From contig MCFE01000109.1 of assembly GCA_002104905.1 (NCBI GenBank), positions 104,489 to 168,488 on the forward strand: a stretch of DNA of 64,000 bases, given 5' to 3'. Source of the DNA: Basidiobolus meristosporus CBS 931.73 (lineage: Eukaryota > Basidiobolomycota > Basidiobolomycetes > Basidiobolales > Basidiobolaceae). Below, piece after piece: positions 30,999 through 43,690 of the stretch (positions are counted from its first letter, which is position 1; each line of letters begins with the position of its first letter). The position numbers and the translations under genes are program-made. A model generated the notes under the pieces. It was not told where the DNA came from. It saw nothing but the letters and a program-made list of their open reading frames with translations, and searched no databases.

Positions 30999-33751
30999 TC
31001 AGGGAGTGGACGAGGCTGTGATCTCAAAATTCGCTACTAAGCGAGGCAGTAGGTCGATGCCGCCTTGTGGATCAGAAGCAGTCGGTTGCTGATAGGACGA
31101 GAAGGATCCATCGAATTCGTCAGTGACGTCGTTGTGCCTTACGATCATTGATTTACGTCGTGGTGTGGGTCGGGCGTGTTTTGATGAGGTGTAGGTGCGG
31201 TGGGCAGCGAGGGTGCCAGTGATCCAGTGATGTTGCAGCCCTTCATCGGCCGTCATGCGTTTCTCCGGATCCCATTCCAAACATTTGGAGATGAAGTCCA
31301 TGAACGCCTCGTCGGTGCACCGTAGAGCCTTGGTCAGGTTCTTCGATCCCGGGCACCTTCTCTTTCCCTTGGAATTGATCACTGGACGTGGTGCAGAGCT
31401 GGAATCTATCATCACAAAGGGTCACTAAATTCAATCGTCGATTGGGCCAATGGGTGGTGGAGGGTTTACCAAAGAATGCGACTCTGCGGGAGCTCTTGTC
31501 GATGAGGTAAGCGGGCGGGGTGCCTAGGATTTCCATGATGCAACTCAGCTGCTCCCTTTCGTTCTCCCCAGGGAACAGCGGGTAGCCGGTGTACAGCTCG
31601 GCCATGATGCACCCCAGGCTCCACATATCAATCGCGGTGTTGTAGGGCATCCCCATGATCACCTCTGGGGACCGGTAGAACCGGCTCTGGATGTAGGTAT
31701 AGACTTGGAGTGGAGTTAGGCTCTGATCTCGTCTTTGCAGGCCTACATTCAACTTACTTCTCTCGCTCTCAAAGCAACTGCTTCCAAGGTCAATCACCTT
31801 GACCGCGCTCTTGTTTCGCGATTTCAGTAGCACGTTCTGCAATGAGGGTGGAATCGATGAGCAACAGTATGTATAAGAGACCCTGCCATCCATACCTCAG
31901 GTTTCAGATCACAATGGACCACGTGATGCTTGTTCAGCAGAGATAGCGCTCGGAGCATTTGGACCGTAAAGCGGCGGATCAGGCTGACGTTACATCCGCG
32001 GAAAGAATTGCTCTTTAGGAATTCGTAGAGATTCATACTCAACAGTTCAAACACGATACAAAGGTGCTCTCGGAAGTAGAAATGTCGATAGATATGGACC
32101 AGATTCGCCGTGTCATTGGGGTCCTAGGGAGGAGTGGTTAGTGGACGGCGGTGGAGCGGCCGTACATCCGCGACCTACCCATTTCTTGATGTACTCCAGA
32201 ATCTTCAACTCTACCAACGCTTGTGTGTGAAACTTCTTCTTGTTGCGGATCAGTTTGATGGCTACCCGCTCCCCGGTTTTGTGGTCAAGTGCTTTGATTA
32301 CTTGCCCGAAAGAGCCTTTCCCGAGGACCTCGAGTATCTCGTAGCGATATTGAAGATGGTCGTTTAACACAATCTGGTAATCACCGCGATCGTCGTCAAA
32401 TCCTGTAAAGTCGGTTAGCTCTTCTAAGACATGATCGCGTGGGTATAGGTGTGGGTGCGGTGCTTTACCGTAAGTCTCGCTCAGACATGGTTTCTTCTGG
32501 CAATTCTGGCCACAATAGTAGACCTTCGGGAAGTTTGAGATTTCCACCCGTTCATGGCTAAGAAGGTTGAATGTTGGAGTCTTCAATACATCTAAGAGAT
32601 GGAATGTTAGCGCAATGGCATCCCCGGCTACACTGAAGGCTACCTACATTGAGGGGACAGGAATGAACTCAATCTTGGTTCATCCCCGTCTCTTCGCGTA
32701 GCTGAGATGTCCATAGATTCCGTGGTGGGGTGCCTATATTGGGCTGCTGGCATTCTCTTTGTTTCTGCTTCTCGCGATTTCGTATTGCTCTCGATATTGT
32801 GATTGTCTTGTAGACCAGCCAATCTGGTTTTCGATGTGGAATGCATAGGATTTCCATATCTCATTGGTTTGTCAGAAGCAGGGCCATCCTTTGCCATTGG
32901 CTGTCTCTGTCCTGGGGAATCGAGCTGAGATAGGTTAGATCGATCTCGCACCAGCCCATAAAAACCGACCGCTACCTTCTTTTGGCTTGGTTGAAGAAAT
33001 GGCACACATGGCACACTCACTGTAGAAAGGGAATTGGCGCGTATTCTTGTGAACAGGGAGGAGGATTTTAGCGCTGAAACGCCACTGGGGTTTTTCTGAT
33101 TCGGGTTAGATGGGCCGCCGACCACCGGGTTCGTTTTCGGCCCACTATATGTGAAGGATCTCACGCGAGATTTGTTTCTCAAGCCTTCTGACTTGTGTCC
33201 TATTTTTGACTTGGGGCTTAATTTAATGTCAGTGCTGGAGGATTGAGCTGCATCCGAGCATTAAAGCAGACCTATACTTTACCTCGCGCTGGCAGCGGTC
33301 TGGGGTGATGAAGGCGGCTGAATCCAAGCCTTGGGAAGTGCAGTCACGGTTGGGCGAGGTTGCACAGCACGAGGGCCTGTTACAATGCTAATTAATCCTC
33401 GTAACCCGATGCCGATCAGCGTGCATGTAACCTACCAGGCAATGGAATGGTTGATTTTCCCGAACTGAGGGAGCCGTTCATGCGAGGAGCAGCAGAGCCG
33501 CTGCTGAAGGAGATAGACCTCTTATGCCTTATCCTCACGACAGGTAGCTCGGCTGTCTGTGAAATTGGCTGTTCTTGAGAAGGAACCACTGAGGGGGGTA
33601 TGTGCGATAGGGAAGGGCCCCTCCTATTAGTATGTACCGGTGCTGGGGCCGGAAGATTCCGCGTGTATTCAAACGTCCTGCGGTCGCTTCGAGTTAAAGG
33701 GAGCGCTTGACCCCCGATGAATGCTGCCGAGTCGGTGGGAGCAATTTGCAT
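30999..33751 (-). CDS. DYRK-family dual-specificity protein kinase, nine exons
   Basis: The model 33436-33751, 33283-33376, 32648-33234, 32469-32591, 32179-32402, 31896-32123, 31758-31836, 31470-31703, 30999-31405 keeps frame throughout and gives 763 residues. Residues 1-340 are Ser/Pro/Arg-rich and disordered. The NAPA-like and DH-box regions ([20 protein letters not shown], then [20 protein letters not shown]) precede the kinase domain (about 390-690). Kinase motifs are [24 protein letters not shown] (formed by splicing), the DLGSS variant of DFG, and [13 protein letters not shown], whose second Tyr is autophosphorylated in DYRKs. This pattern is class II DYRK (DYRK2/Pom1-like), with roles in polarity or cell-cycle control. 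A GTG at 33769 was rejected as start in favour of the ATG at 33751. Confidence 0.92.
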
Positions 33752-34386
33752 ATTACAATACGAGATCACTTAAAAATAGAAGCTTCTGGCAGTTGACCTA
33801 AAGAAAGAAAGGGGACATTTAGTCACAGGCGGAGTCAAGTACATGGTTTCGAATATTACAAGTGGGCAGTGTCTACTCGGGAACGGAAGCGAGGCTAGGG
33901 GAAAGGCAGGTTATTCATATCCATATAGGATATAGGGGATATTCGCATTGGTGGCTGGGCCTAGCAAAAATAGCGAATCCACAACCAGCGAATTGGCTTG
34001 ATGTATGAATCAGCATTGTGAATCATTAAGGTTCTGCGCTCAACATTATTTGCTCAAAAATAGGCCTGATTTGGGGCTTGGAATCGTGACTTGCGTAAAG
34101 TAGATAGAGTTGCTCCACAGGCCAAGTCGAAGCAAAAATGGAGGTTGCATGGAGCAGATCGATTAATCGAATGGGGACAATTAAAAATAGATCAGCTGGA
34201 TGTAGCCGGACCAACCAAGGCAAATATTCATTTGTTTTTAATTTTTCTGGACTACGAATTTCATATACCAACCCCTTCAAAAATAGCTAGAAGCTTGGTG
34301 CGAGCCAAAGTTACAACTCTAAAAATACTCCGTCCCAATGTGTATATATACGTTGCTGGTTTATTTGATACGACATCAATCTCACC
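33752..34386. promoter_or_regulatory. Divergent intergenic region with TATA box for the acidic secreted protein
   Basis: The interval separates two divergent genes. GTATATATA at about 34342-34350 lies some 40 bp before the ATG at 34387 and is the likely TATA box. Nothing else was recognised. Confidence 0.5.
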
Positions 34387-35187
34387 ATGAAGTGCTACTC
34401 TTACTATCTTATCTTCGCTCTTTCCCTTGCCGCCCTCGGCAATGCTCAGAGCCCTTCTCCTAGTGGAACTCTAACCTCAACTACTACGTTGTCTTCAACA
34501 ACCACGACAAACACTTCAGAAACTTCTGTCTCAACCGAAGTAACAACTGATGTCAGCACCGTTAGCCCAACAAGTAGCCGTACCGAATCTAGTAGCGCTC
34601 CCACCGAGTCCAGCAGTGCTCCCACCGAGTCCAGTAGTGCCCCCACCGAATCTATTGGGCTTAGGCCTACCGAATCTAGTAGCGCTGTCTCTTCCAGTGG
34701 ATCTTCAACTGCCACCCCCGCCCCATCAAAATGTACTACCACCGTTCATCCAACCAAATGCCCTACTACGACTCCTAGTGGCGACGATTGTGACGACGAC
34801 GATGACCACGATGACGACTGTGACGAGGATGATGGTAAGGACGATGGGGACGACTGTGACGAGGGTGACGAGGGTGACAATAAGGACGATGGGGACGACT
34901 GTGACGAGGACGATGATAAGGGCGACGATGAGGATTGCGACGACGACCATGATGGAGGCAAGGAAGATGATGACTGCGACGATGAGGATGGGGATGATAA
35001 CGGTGATGAGGACGATTGCGATGATGAGGGTGAGGGTGAGGGTGATAATGACGGCTGTGACCATGGAGAATACAAATGCAAAGGGGACCACTTTGTCCAG
35101 TGTATCCACGGCTCCTGGGTAGATAAATCCTGCTCTGAGGGCAGCAAGTGCGAGGGCAAAGGCAAGGGCGTCATCTGTCAATACTAG
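34387..35187 (+). CDS. Secreted Ser/Thr-rich, poly-acidic protein with a chitin-binding-like tail
   Basis: The intronless 266-residue frame begins with a clear signal peptide (MKCYSYYLIFALSLAALGNA). Residues about 22-110 are Ser/Thr-rich with a repeated TESSSAP unit, a likely O-mannosylated stalk. Residues about 130-220 are an extreme Asp/Glu/Gly tract punctuated by single Cys residues in a DDCDED-type repeat. The last 45 residues hold six Cys in the spacing of a CBM19-like chitin-binding module (GEYKCKGDHFVQCIHGSWVD, then CSEGSKCEG and VIC). It is probably cell-wall bound or secreted, with the acidic tract binding cations. No enzyme domain is seen. Confidence 0.8.
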   Translation: MKCYSYYLIFALSLAALGNAQSPSPSGTLTSTTTLSSTTTTNTSETSVSTEVTTDVSTVSPTSSRTESSSAPTESSSAPTESSSAPTESIGLRPTESSSAVSSSGSSTATPAPSKCTTTVHPTKCPTTTPSGDDCDDDDDHDDDCDEDDGKDDGDDCDEGDEGDNKDDGDDCDEDDDKGDDEDCDDDHDGGKEDDDCDDEDGDDNGDEDDCDDEGEGEGDNDGCDHGEYKCKGDHFVQCIHGSWVDKSCSEGSKCEGKGKGVICQY

Positions 35188-35423
35188 AGGCGGAGACCAG
35201 AAGAGAAGATATCCACCTATTAATATCCCTTAATGCTGAGTGCTGTTATTAAATATATCTCTATATCTACGTTGAGTACAGTTATTAAATGTATTTCCGT
35301 TTGTCCCTGGTAAAATGAAATAAACACCTGAATCTTAGTAATGTTGACTCAACGTGACATTGGGACCACCTACACATTGCATATAAATCCACCGGTCGGT
35401 TAGTGGGAATCCCAAAAATCCCA
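35188..35423. other. Intergenic, methyltransferase promoter
   Basis: A short AT-rich gap with no coding or RNA gene. Polyadenylation-like AATAAA occurs near 35320. Confidence 0.4.
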
Positions 35424-36304
35424 ATGACTTCCCAATCCTGGTCCCCTAGCAACTACGCCACACACGCGAACTTCGTGCCAAACCTGACTGTCGATGTGGT
35501 GAAGCTGCTTCAGCCATCATCCGAATGGAGCATCTTGGACCTTGGTTGTGGTGATGGCGTGCTCACGAAGAAGCTGGAGGGCATATGCAACAAGGTGGTG
35601 GGCGTTGACTCAAGCCCAGAAATGATTGAAGCGGCCAAGCAACTCGGTTGCCAAGATGCGAGAGTCGTTGATGGCCATGAGCTTGATCCTGCTCAGTTCG
35701 AGGAAAAGTTCGATGCGGTGTTCTCCAACGCAGGTAACTAGATTCCAAGAAGTGGCTTCGTCATCGTGTCACGTGTGATTAATTTGTTTGAACCAAGCAC
35801 TACACTGGATGAAGAAGGATCCAGCGGCCGTGATCCGCGGAGTCCGCGATGTATTGAAGCCTAATGGAAGGTTCGTTGGGGAGATGGGTGGTCACCTCAA
35901 TTGCCATGGTTAGTAGCGATCAGCGATCCGACTTCCCGTACGATCCTAAAATTTCAACATCAGAGCTACATTCGGCGCTCATCCATGCGGTGAACAAACG
36001 CGGACAGAACGGAGTCGAGCTCTCCCCTTGGTTTTTCCCCACCGTAGAAGAATATGCTGAGCTCCTGGAAGCTAATGGATTCAAGGTTGAGCATATTGAA
36101 CTCGTACCCCGTATTACTCCTCTTCCAACCGATGTGGGTGGATGGGTAAGGACTTTCGGTGGAAGCTTCTTCAAACCCTTCGACAGGGAAACCCAAGAAG
36201 AAATGATTCAGGAGGTGATGGATTTCCTGAAGCCGGTGTGCTACCGACAAAATCAATGGTCAGTCATGTATGTTAGGCTTAGGTTTGTCGCATTCCGAGC
36301 ATAA
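35424..36304 (+). CDS. SAM-dependent class I methyltransferase, three exons
   Basis: Exons 35424-35733, 35798-35908 and 35964-36304 join in frame to 253 residues. Motif I is ILDLGCGDG (about residues 37-45), the acidic ribose-binding residue follows in VVGVDSS, and motif IV is FDAVFSNA, leading to ALHWM across the first splice. This order is typical of Methyltransferase_11/25 proteins such as trans-aconitate methyltransferase and related small-molecule enzymes. The LHWM after motif IV is characteristic of that group. The substrate is not predictable. The ATG at 35424 is used because the codon at 35403 is GTG. Confidence 0.85.
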
Positions 36305-36775
36305 GAGGGGCGAGGATGATTTTTAAAATAGTTTTATTGATATTTTGATTGGATCCGGCTAACGATGGACGTTACCTATTGAGAATGAACGGTTAGAGTA
36401 TGATCATGAATAGGACAAAACTGAGAAAGATTGAAAGCGTTTCAGTAGGAACAATTGGTAAATAAAGTTATGAATCATGGAGTTGCAATCATGAAATCAC
36501 GTGTCATCATGTACGCTGGTTGGGAAGAATAAATGAAGTAGGTACTTACCAAGATGTCTGAGGAAGGTGAGGAGCTATGGGGGTACTCGCTACAGTTTTA
36601 TACGTGAAGAAAAAAATTCAAGGGTACCTGGCATAACCAAGATCCACCCCAAAACATTCCATTCTCTTCCATCACCAAGGGTGGTTAATTTGATGTTTAG
36701 TTTATTCCACTGCGCAAACAATATCTACATCATGCCACTAGATTCATCCTACATTAGCCTTGTACTCTTTGAGCA
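36305..36775. other. Intergenic, no gene
   Basis: AT-rich. The 89-residue frame at 36567-36836 overlaps the start of the next gene and shows no family resemblance. Probably 3' untranslated region and promoter. Confidence 0.5.
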
Positions 36776-37268
36776 ATGTCGTCCGAAGCAGCCAGTCCAA
36801 AGTTCAAGGTCCACCAATTCTCCACACTATACCTGAATGAGCCCATTTATTTTCAGGTGATTCTTCTCGAAGATAGCGTTTTTGTGTGGATGGGGAATGT
36901 CCTGACTCTTGAAGCCTTGGCAGTTGCTATGCCACCGCGTAATCAGGTTATTAAAGGTAGTCTATTGTTGAAGAGAACTTTTCCAGGCTAACGTTCAGTC
37001 TAGAGCTTCAACGTCAACGCCACAAACTTGCTGGGAAACTCACCTACCGATGTTGATACCAACTTTGCCAAGCGCTTAGGTAAGGCTTAAAAAGCAGATC
37101 TTTTTGGACCGGTGTTCTAAAGCGTACTTTCTGCTCTTCTTCTCGCCAATAGCGTCGAAGTTCAAGCGGCAGTTTTTCGTCAGTTCGCAACTCCCAAGCG
37201 ATCCTGAACACCAGGTCTTTGCCGAGCGTGAGGTCTTCCGTAAGCTCAAGGAACTTCTAGAACAATAG
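36776..37268 (+). CDS. PSMG4: Proteasome assembly chaperone 4-like protein
   Basis: Exons 36776-36946, 37004-37079 and 37153-37268 keep frame and give 120 residues, the usual PAC4 size. The pattern fits the PAC4 family: FKVHQFSTLYLNEPIYFQVI, then an aromatic VFVWMGN strand, the LAVAMPP turn, TNLLGN, and FAKRLASKFKRQFFVSSQLP. In other eukaryotes PAC4 pairs with PAC3 to guide 20S alpha-ring assembly. Identification rests on this motif order only. Confidence 0.72.
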
Positions 37269-37627
37269 ACTCTTCGAATAAATGACGGACGTTTTTCGTG
37301 ACCACTCGCCCGAAACGTCAGTAACGTAGTGCGTAAAAAACTGACGTGCGTTCTACCCTCAGCCATGTACTAAGAAACTACAATCTTCACACTATACAAT
37401 ACACTTTTCCCCACTACCTCATGCATGTTCTTTCACATACATGCATATACCTTCAGTATACTATTTGTCCAGAATACTGATTTGTGCTTCGAAACTGTGG
37501 ATCTCAATCAAGTAAACAACTCCACACGGAGCCCCATCACATGATCAATCAATGCGTTAGCGCATTCAATGAATGCCATACATCAAGCATTAATCAGACC
37601 AGAATAGCCTTATGCCTAAAGACAGAC

Positions 37628-37938
37628 ATGATTGCTTCGGAAATGGAGAAAACCTCTCTGGAGCAGCTCACCAAGCGAAAAGCCCGGATCGAAACGTTGA
37701 CCGCGCAGATCGAAGAGGATTTGGAGATGTTGAATTTGGCCAACTCCAGTGTCGTCAATGATGTGGAGCAGCTGGAAATCATTTGTCGAGAATCACAGCA
37801 CAAATTTCTGAACATCCAAGGTAACCAGAGCGCCAGTGGTGCATAGGATCATCAAGACGCTTACCAGAGTTATTGAATCAAGTGACAGCTTTGAAACTCA
37901 AACGCGAATACCTGGAGAGAGCCGAGCTGGAGAAGTAG
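37628..37938 (+). CDS. Small coiled-coil protein of unknown function
   Basis: Two exons (37628-37820 and 37868-37938) join to 87 residues that are almost entirely heptad-patterned helix (EQLTKRKARIETLTAQIEED, then ELLNQVTALKLKREYLERAE). The size and composition resemble small subunits of kinetochore, BLOC-1 or DASH complexes, but no specific family is recognised. An in-frame ATG at 37541 would add 29 residues with no helical pattern. The ATG at 37628 was preferred. Confidence 0.55.
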
Positions 37939-38170
37939 TGGTGAAGTTGGATCACGGTGCTGCATGCCCAACAAAGAGAGCAACGATATGTGGATTGCGA
38001 ATTGGTTGATATTATAATTGCGATACTAATTTTGCATTGTGACTGAACGCCAAGAATATACAGCGTAGATTATGAACATTTGTGGATCCATCTAATCCAT
38101 TCTGGTCAAAAATACACTAATCCGTTTATGTCTAGAACACTTGTGAAATACAGGGATTGATTCTATCGTG

Positions 38171-39181
38171 TTATTGGCTTCTTCTTACTGGGGTGGTTGA
38201 ACCGTGGTCCACGAGTATATTCTGCAGATGATAGACTCTGGTAGTTGTGTTTCCGTAGCGTGGAAGGTGCGATGTATCTGCTTCATCTATGCTCTCTTCC
38301 ATGTTAGTGACAGGTAGTGTACGGGGTGAGAATGGCTTGTCACAGTTGTGTGCCCTTAGGGAGGGGAAGTATTGTCGATAGGAGAAATAGGCAGTGGACA
38401 TTCCTATGATCGCGCCCGCAACCACATCAGACCAATGATGTCTGTAATCACATATACGGGAGATTCCAACCATGACAGCACCCATGATTGGCAGCGAGAC
38501 CAGAAAGCCTTTGTATGCGTGGCCACGTCCGTCAAATAGGAGCATTTTGCCTGCTATATATAAGCTGAGATAAGCCAAACCGGCAAATCCCACTTATGTC
38601 TGGTGAGTGAATGCTTCCCTATGGCTGATGAAATACTTACAGGAGGTGTGTCCACTTGGGAAGCTCTTGATCCCGTCAAGAAATATAGACCGATTTGTTT
38701 GGGTGCAGATTGATGTGGTGGTCAAACCAAGTAAGGGATCATTCGGAGGTTGCCCATGTTCGTACCGGATTTGGCATCGGGACAGAAAATCGGGACGATG
38801 CCGACCGACGCTGATCTTCAAGATATCCGTAAACATGATTGCTAGAGACAAGGACAAACATAGCCCCAATAATGCATTGTGGCAGTCGTAAGGGCTGCGC
38901 TTGATCCCCAACGAAATCAATACTATCGTTGACAAAGGCACCACAAACGCGAATATTGCTCCCAACCAGATGGGAACCATCTCTCTTTCTTGGTAAGGAT
39001 AACTGATGGACTTGTTTTGCAAGGAGAACATCCTGTGGAACGGGGGGATCCTATCAATCAACAAGAAGCCCGCCATGAGAACCAACACCAAAGCCCAATC
39101 CTTCATGTAAGATAGGGCCAGCTTTCTCAAATATCCCGGGGGATAGCTACCATGCAGCATCCGGTACTGAGGTACGCCCAT
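38171..39181 (-). CDS. PAP2-type lipid phosphate phosphatase (DPP1/LPP-like)
   Basis: Exons 38641-39181 and 38171-38592 give 320 residues with about six membrane segments. The three catalytic motifs are complete: KISVGRHRPDF (C1), SFPSGHTS (C2, ending at the splice) and SRICDYRHHWSDVVAG (C3). Enzymes of this type remove phosphate from phosphatidate, lysophosphatidate or diacylglycerol pyrophosphate at the vacuole or plasma membrane. The C1-C2 spacing, including a luminal loop with RCQIRYEHGQPP, is normal for the DPP1 group. The hydrophilic tail of about 60 residues is unremarkable. Confidence 0.93.
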
Positions 39182-39611
39182 CCTGATGTTGCGAGGGCAA
39201 AGGTAAAGAAAAGTCAGGGCTTCAACGGCCGAGTATCCAATTTATAAACGTTTGATGGCCAATCTCGATTAGGCAAGTTGATCAAGTCACCTGTCCTTCT
39301 TGTGCCCACGAGGATCTTGAATAAGCCTTGGAAATCATGCTGTACCACACTAGGCTCAAGTAGCCAGTAACTAGGAATCGGTATTATACAAAAAAGTGAA
39401 CCTTTATTAATTGCCAAAACCTAGACTAGATCCACGCCTACTGTCCATCCACTGGCTGATCAATGGGGTGGTGATAAGCCGTAGATATCTCCCTACAGTA
39501 GGAGGGGCCTTCAAAATTTTCGATCCTCTGGGGAAATCGTTCGGCGGGAAACCCTGGGCAGAGTTCCCCATTCCCACTGGTAGGCATCCACTAAAGGGCT
39601 ATGATGGTTTT

Positions 39612-41364
<1,753 letters not shown>

Positions 41365-41671
41365 TCTCTCAGTTACTTTTACCGCAGTTACAGACAATAG
41401 GATGGGAAAATCAAACACAAGGACCAAACAAGGAGTTTTATATACGGGAACTGTACAAAGAGGAGTTTCGAAAGGCGTAGAGGAGAAAAACAGTATATGG
41501 GAATCAAAAGATTTTAGCGTCAATGCCCAGAAAAAATCGGATCTAGAATTGTCTTAAATTCCAAACTCTATCTCTCTGGCAGGGAATTTGTGCGGTGGAG
41601 CGTGGGACATGAGGCCGTAAGAGAAAATTCCCAAAAGCCCTACTTTTCCCAAAATGTCCCTTACTGGGCAA
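41365..41671. other. Intergenic, PFK2/FBPase2 promoter
   Basis: No gene. The interval lies between two minus-strand genes and should hold the PFK2/FBPase2 promoter and the 3' end of this gene's upstream neighbour. Confidence 0.5.
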
Positions 41672-43690
41672 TCAATTAGTTCTCCTTATAGTGAATCGTT
41701 CGTTGGTGTTTTGCCTGGAAATGCGGATATCGACATTCTTGACACCCTGGATCCGCACCCACGTCGTACCAAGCATCCTCATCATTTTGAGAAACACATA
41801 ATCTTGCCAATTATTGGTTGACCAATCACTCTCACCGAAATCCACGCGAATACCGTCCTGATGGAACCGCACGACACCCTGCGTCTCTACCATGGATCCG
41901 GTAGCAACATAGCTCACGCTAAATCCGTGCAGCAGGGTTTCGATGCTTACTCCCTTTTCCAGCAGAAACTCCACCACCTCGAGATGCACGCGTTTGACCG
42001 AAATCTCCAGTGCCTGCGCAAGGGTCGTTTCTTCTATGGTCTGCATATGCTCATAGATCATCCGGACAATGTCCAGCTGGCCTTTGGAGACGCACAGCAA
42101 AAAATGGCTCGGTTCGGCCGCGACGCCGTTGTCGAGCAGAAATCGAATCATTGTGTTGGAGGAGAAGCGTGCGTCCAACGCAATACCAAGCAGCGACCTG
42201 GAATGGCTCAACGGCGGGAGCTGGTCCTCCTCAAGCAGGGTTTGAAGGAATTTATGGAAGCCTGCACTCACCATTTTACCAAGTAGCTTCTCGGTCACTA
42301 AGAGTCCACTTTTCAGTAGAATCACGGCCAATTGGACGTATGTCTTTCTGGTGACTTCTTGCTGGTCGATAGGTAGCACACCGTATGTCCATCTCTCATA
42401 CTCGGAGTACCCGCCATTGGTGAAATTAAACCCAGTATTCCATAATGCTAGCCCGTCCGATGCGTTCGGGTTCACTCCGGTCGATAGAAGATGGCTAACA
42501 AGTGTACTGGTGAAGTGATGTGGATAGAACAGACTGCATGCCAGCAACGCCTCCTCGCACCACACCGTTCTACCCACTCGACTTAGCCTGGCGCACGCGT
42601 CCATAGTGAAATCGAAAATCTGGACATCGCAGGCGCACAGGCAGATTTGCTTCAGGACGGACTTCCACGGCTCGAGTTTAAGGGACTGCCTCGCGTTGGG
42701 GTGCATCTCCCAGCTATCCAGCCCAAAGGAAATACGGCTATTGGGGCAAACGAGCGTGTCCAGGGTAAGTTGGATGGCTTGCTGACTTCCTCGAGCCAAG
42801 CCAAGCCCGAAGGCCCGCATGAACCCGCAGAAAATGCCGTCCCATATATCGCTCTTGTGAGGCGACCGGTGAATCATGCATTCCAGTGTTTCCAGGTCTC
42901 CCTCTTTGATACAGGCAATTGCGTGACACATGGTGTATCCTACTCGGAACTCCTTCAGCATCATCAATGTTACCTCGCGTGCCCCTACTCCTATGGAATA
43001 TGCGAGAGGGAATCGCTTTATCACTTGAGGATCGGGCGAGTCATGAAGTATGAGACTCAGCGTAGAGGGGTTGTTGTCCCGCACGGCCGCAAGTAGTATA
43101 GAGTCGAACATTTCTTCGTATCTGTACCTGTGTTCTTTTGCCAATAGCTTCACTACTTCCTCGTCCAGGAAGGCGGGATTTCGGGGGAGACACTTGTAGA
43201 AATTCGAGATGAATCCATGGTTGTGGTAGGGATCTGCTCTCAGCCAGCGGCCGTAGGTAGTAAGATCTTCTTCAAACGAATAGTCACTCTGGTATTGTCT
43301 CCAGTACAGTAAGGCCAGCTCAGAATCTCCACCATCCAATATGTCCTCAACCAATCGCTGGTTACTTGAAGCTTCCTCAGATCCATTGCTCTGCTGCTCA
43401 TTCCTATCAAGCCAGGTGGTTTCCTTGGGAGAGAATTGCGACCTAGCCCTTAGATAAGTATATATCAGCCACCTTGTCTTTAGGCCAGTCGAGGACAGTA
43501 TCAATTGCCGCAGATCTCTCGAAACCCAAGTCCATACCACCAGAGAATCCGAGAAGGCCAGAATATCCTCCAGGACTCGCAGTGGCAAACCAAGCAAATC
43601 TGACATTCTACCGTCTGCACCGTTCTGAAAGTAGGGAGCTAGCCATTGTTGACAAGTTTCCCCCACCACTTGAATCAAAATCCTGACCAC
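41672..43690 (-). CDS. F-box-like/ankyrin-repeat-like protein, 672 aa, intronless
   Basis: One uninterrupted frame. Residues about 29-60 (MSDLLGLPLRVLEDILAFSD, then VVWTWVSRDLRQLI) fit an F-box, the adaptor that docks to Skp1 in SCF ubiquitin ligases. The carboxyl third has degenerate ankyrin-type helices (MIRFLLDNGVAAEPSHFLLC, LDIVRMIYEHM, LEVVEFLLEKGVSIETLL). The middle has no recognised domain. An internal ATG at about 43606, just before the F-box, is an equally plausible start. The lack of introns is unusual in this island. It belongs to a divergent, possibly lineage-specific family; the substrate is unknown. Confidence 0.7.
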   Translation of the reverse strand: MVRILIQVVGETCQQWLAPYFQNGADGRMSDLLGLPLRVLEDILAFSDSLVVWTWVSRDLRQLILSSTGLKTRWLIYTYLRARSQFSPKETTWLDRNEQQSNGSEEASSNQRLVEDILDGGDSELALLYWRQYQSDYSFEEDLTTYGRWLRADPYHNHGFISNFYKCLPRNPAFLDEEVVKLLAKEHRYRYEEMFDSILLAAVRDNNPSTLSLILHDSPDPQVIKRFPLAYSIGVGAREVTLMMLKEFRVGYTMCHAIACIKEGDLETLECMIHRSPHKSDIWDGIFCGFMRAFGLGLARGSQQAIQLTLDTLVCPNSRISFGLDSWEMHPNARQSLKLEPWKSVLKQICLCACDVQIFDFTMDACARLSRVGRTVWCEEALLACSLFYPHHFTSTLVSHLLSTGVNPNASDGLALWNTGFNFTNGGYSEYERWTYGVLPIDQQEVTRKTYVQLAVILLKSGLLVTEKLLGKMVSAGFHKFLQTLLEEDQLPPLSHSRSLLGIALDARFSSNTMIRFLLDNGVAAEPSHFLLCVSKGQLDIVRMIYEHMQTIEETTLAQALEISVKRVHLEVVEFLLEKGVSIETLLHGFSVSYVATGSMVETQGVVRFHQDGIRVDFGESDWSTNNWQDYVFLKMMRMLGTTWVRIQGVKNVDIRISRQNTNERFTIRRTN

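Noticed and set aside
34446-35181. Several 98-190 aa frames overlapping the acidic secreted protein on both strands
   Set aside because: Low-complexity shadows of the GAC/GAG repeat; only the plus-strand frame has a signal peptide and a Cys-patterned domain.
36567-36836. 89-aa frame overlapping the PAC4-like start
   Set aside because: Different frame, no family resemblance, and the overlapping gene has a three-exon model with conserved motifs.
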